Below, piece by piece: positions 15,926-17,393 of a DNA stretch of 17,393 nt (positions are counted from its first letter, which is position 1; each line of letters begins with the position of its first letter). The translations under genes were made by a program, and so were the position numbers. The notes beneath the pieces were generated by a model that was not told the DNA's origin, did not search any database, and saw nothing but the letters and a program-made list of their open reading frames with translations. This DNA comes from Bacteroidales bacterium UBA1410. GTDB taxonomy: Bacteria > Bacteroidota > Bacteroidia > Bacteroidales > Dysgonomonadaceae. The stretch covers positions 57,995 through 75,387 of the forward strand of contig DBPW01000024.1 in the NCBI GenBank assembly GCA_002305015.1. The letters run 5' to 3'.

Positions 15926-17393
15926 CTATTTGCCGTATTTTTTCAGGCGCAAAACCGTAAACGAATATGCCGGCAACACCACTTTATTATCGTTCAACAC
16001 AACATTGTCGGTAGTAGGTTTCGCCGTTCTGTCCGCAGGATTTCCCGTTAAAACCGTTCTCTCGACAGGCGAATCCCCAAAGTCGAAATTCTGAAACGAA
16101 ACCGTCGTTTCCACCGGCAATAGATTGACCAGTTTGACGATATAATCTCCCGTTGCGGCATCGCTTACCACAGAATGAGCAAAGCGGGCACGAACTTTCT
16201 CGTTGCCTGCCGAAATCGTTGCCGTTGCCGGAATGTACTCGTCGCCGGCATTGTTCCCGAAGAGTTTCTGAACCCAATAACCCACCGTCGGCTTCACTTC
16301 GGTAGGGTTGAAATAAATCAAATCGGGATTCCACTGCGTATGCCCTTCTTTTGCAAACAGCGGCGCGTAAGAAGCCATCTCCACCACGTCGCCGTTGCGT
16401 TCAACGTGGCAAAGGTGCAGCGCTTCGGCAAGTGCCGTTTCCAGGTTGTTGGGTCTTCCCGGCAGGTGAGCCGCATATTCGCCGAGATATACCTTCGGCT
16501 TTTTTCGGTCGTATTTATCGTAAAAATCCCCATTGTAAATCATCCATGCCGGCGAAACATAATAATGCTCATCCACCATCGGCACACCCAATTCGGCTGC
16601 AAACCGCCAACCTTCCTCGTAATCGCTGCCCTCGTAAAACGGTCCGGTCGTGCCGACAACCGTAATTTCGGGATGTTTGGCTTTAATCGCCTTGAAAATC
16701 ATCTCGAAACGCTCTTTAAACACCTCGCTGATCAGGTCTTCATTCCCGATGCCTATATAGTGAAGGTTGAAAGGTGCAGGATGTCCGGCTTGCGCACGAA
16801 GTTTTCCCCAGGTAGTCGATTGGTCGCCATTCGCCCATTCAATCAAATCCAAGATATCCTGAATGTAAGCGTCCATTTCTTCAAGCGGAATACCTCCCTG
16901 CTGACCGGCCAATCCGTTTTTGCCCTCGCGCGAGTTTTGGCACGGCACACCGGCAGCAAGCACCGGCAGCGGTTCGGCACCTATATCTTCGCAAAATTGA
17001 AAATATTCAAAATAGCCCAACCCCTTGGTCTGGTGATAGCCCCAAAGATTAAAATCGGGTTTGCGCTCCTCCAAATTCCCTATCGACTCTTTCCATCGGT
17101 ATATGTTTTCAATGCCGTTTCCGTGCGCCACACAGCCGCCGGGGAAACGCACAAATCGCGGTTTGAGGTCGGCAATCGCCTGTGCCAAATCGGCACGCAG
17201 TCCGTTTTTGCGGTTCTTGAACGTTTTTTGAGGGAAAAGCGAAAAAAGGTCACACCTCACCTCGCCTTCCACTTCAGCTTTACGGGAAGAGGAAGAAGAA
17301 ACGACAACCGACAATTTTGCATTTGCAACGGTCTGACGAGCCGTCAATACCGCCTCGTATTTTTTCCAATTCTTAGCATTGATGTTGATGGAA
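15926..17393 (-). CDS. Second GH51 alpha-L-arabinofuranosidase (5' end beyond window)
   Basis: The frame runs open through the right edge. An in-frame TTG at 17345-17347 is not credible as the start because homologous-looking sequence (INAKNWKKYEAV) continues upstream of it, so 15 further residues and an unknown number outside belong to the protein. Visible GH51 features are LKPRFVRFPGGCVAHGNG, an acid/base Glu in HYIGIGNEDL (codon 16739-16741) and a nucleophile Glu in VYLGEYAAH (codon 16478-16480). A C-terminal beta-sandwich ends YSFTVLRLKKYGK. The sequence is clearly different from the neighbouring GH51: the first Glu is followed by Asp rather than Ser-Trp, and a stretch rich in Gly/Gln/Glu precedes the acid/base. 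The N-terminal piece before the barrel suggests a preceding beta-domain, common in this longer GH51 type. It is probably the upstream partner of the other GH51 gene, giving two arabinofuranosidases of differing specificity. Confidence 0.92.
   Translation of the reverse strand, partial: SININAKNWKKYEAVLTARQTVANAKLSVVVSSSSSRKAEVEGEVRCDLFSLFPQKTFKNRKNGLRADLAQAIADLKPRFVRFPGGCVAHGNGIENIYRWKESIGNLEERKPDFNLWGYHQTKGLGYFEYFQFCEDIGAEPLPVLAAGVPCQNSREGKNGLAGQQGGIPLEEMDAYIQDILDLIEWANGDQSTTWGKLRAQAGHPAPFNLHYIGIGNEDLISEVFKERFEMIFKAIKAKHPEITVVGTTGPFYEGSDYEEGWRFAAELGVPMVDEHYYVSPAWMIYNGDFYDKYDRKKPKVYLGEYAAHLPGRPNNLETALAEALHLCHVERNGDVVEMASYAPLFAKEGHTQWNPDLIYFNPTEVKPTVGYWVQKLFGNNAGDEYIPATATISAGNEKVRARFAHSVVSDAATGDYIVKLVNLLPVETTVSFQNFDFGDSPVERTVLTGNPADRTAKPTTDNVVLNDNKVVLPAYSFTVLRLKKYGK

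Noticed and set aside
17345..17347. TTG as the start codon of the second GH51 gene
   Set aside because: The frame stays open upstream to the window edge with protein-like sequence, and a start here would leave no signal peptide.

Overview
This window is part of a polysaccharide utilisation locus (PUL) from a member of the Bacteroidota, most likely order Bacteroidales. The evidence is a SusC/SusD pair, a one-polypeptide hybrid two-component regulator (HTCS), a Bacteroidota-type promoter element (TAnnTTTG), A/T-rich leaders in place of most Shine-Dalgarno sites, and secreted glycoside hydrolases. The genus cannot be fixed from the sequence; a saccharolytic Bacteroidales lineage is the safest statement.

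Layout. Bases 1-9663 hold a tightly packed minus-strand operon, read right to left: SusC-like transporter (6454-9663), SusD-like lipoprotein (4436-6442), DUF2264/GH154-type protein with a twin-arginine leader (3145-4407), a two-enzyme fusion of GH16 and a GH43 of the exo-beta-1,3-galactanase type (1222-3144), and a BNR_4 seven-bladed-propeller protein cut by the left edge (1-1190). Gaps between genes are 11, 28, 0 and 31 bases. A 376-base A/T-rich divergent regulatory region (9664-10039) separates this operon from the plus-strand HTCS gene (10040-14245). The HTCS gene converges on a second minus-strand unit of two GH51 alpha-L-arabinofuranosidases (14320-15864, and 15926 to the right edge, 5' end missing). 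A two-way hairpin terminator (14262-14294) lies between them.

How the genes fit together (inference from families and context). The enzyme set matches type II arabinogalactan, the glycan of arabinogalactan proteins and plant gums. GH51 enzymes would remove arabinofuranose. The BNR_4 protein is a candidate for removing terminal rhamnose from glucuronic acid. The GH154-type protein is a candidate beta-glucuronidase for the acid thus exposed. The GH16-GH43 fusion would cut and then trim the beta-1,3-galactan backbone. SusC/SusD import the oligosaccharides, and the periplasmic propeller of the HTCS senses them and switches the locus on.

Most notable points: a linker-less GH16-GH43 fusion that may join endo and exo attack on one backbone; a GH43 module with no Asp base and a Gln in its place; a BNR_4 protein keeping two separate sets of candidate active-site histidines; a Tat-like leader on one enzyme; a strong base-composition break between the SusC/SusD pair and the enzyme genes; and no enzyme in view with a lipoprotein signal. 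No mobile element, CRISPR array, tRNA or rRNA was seen.
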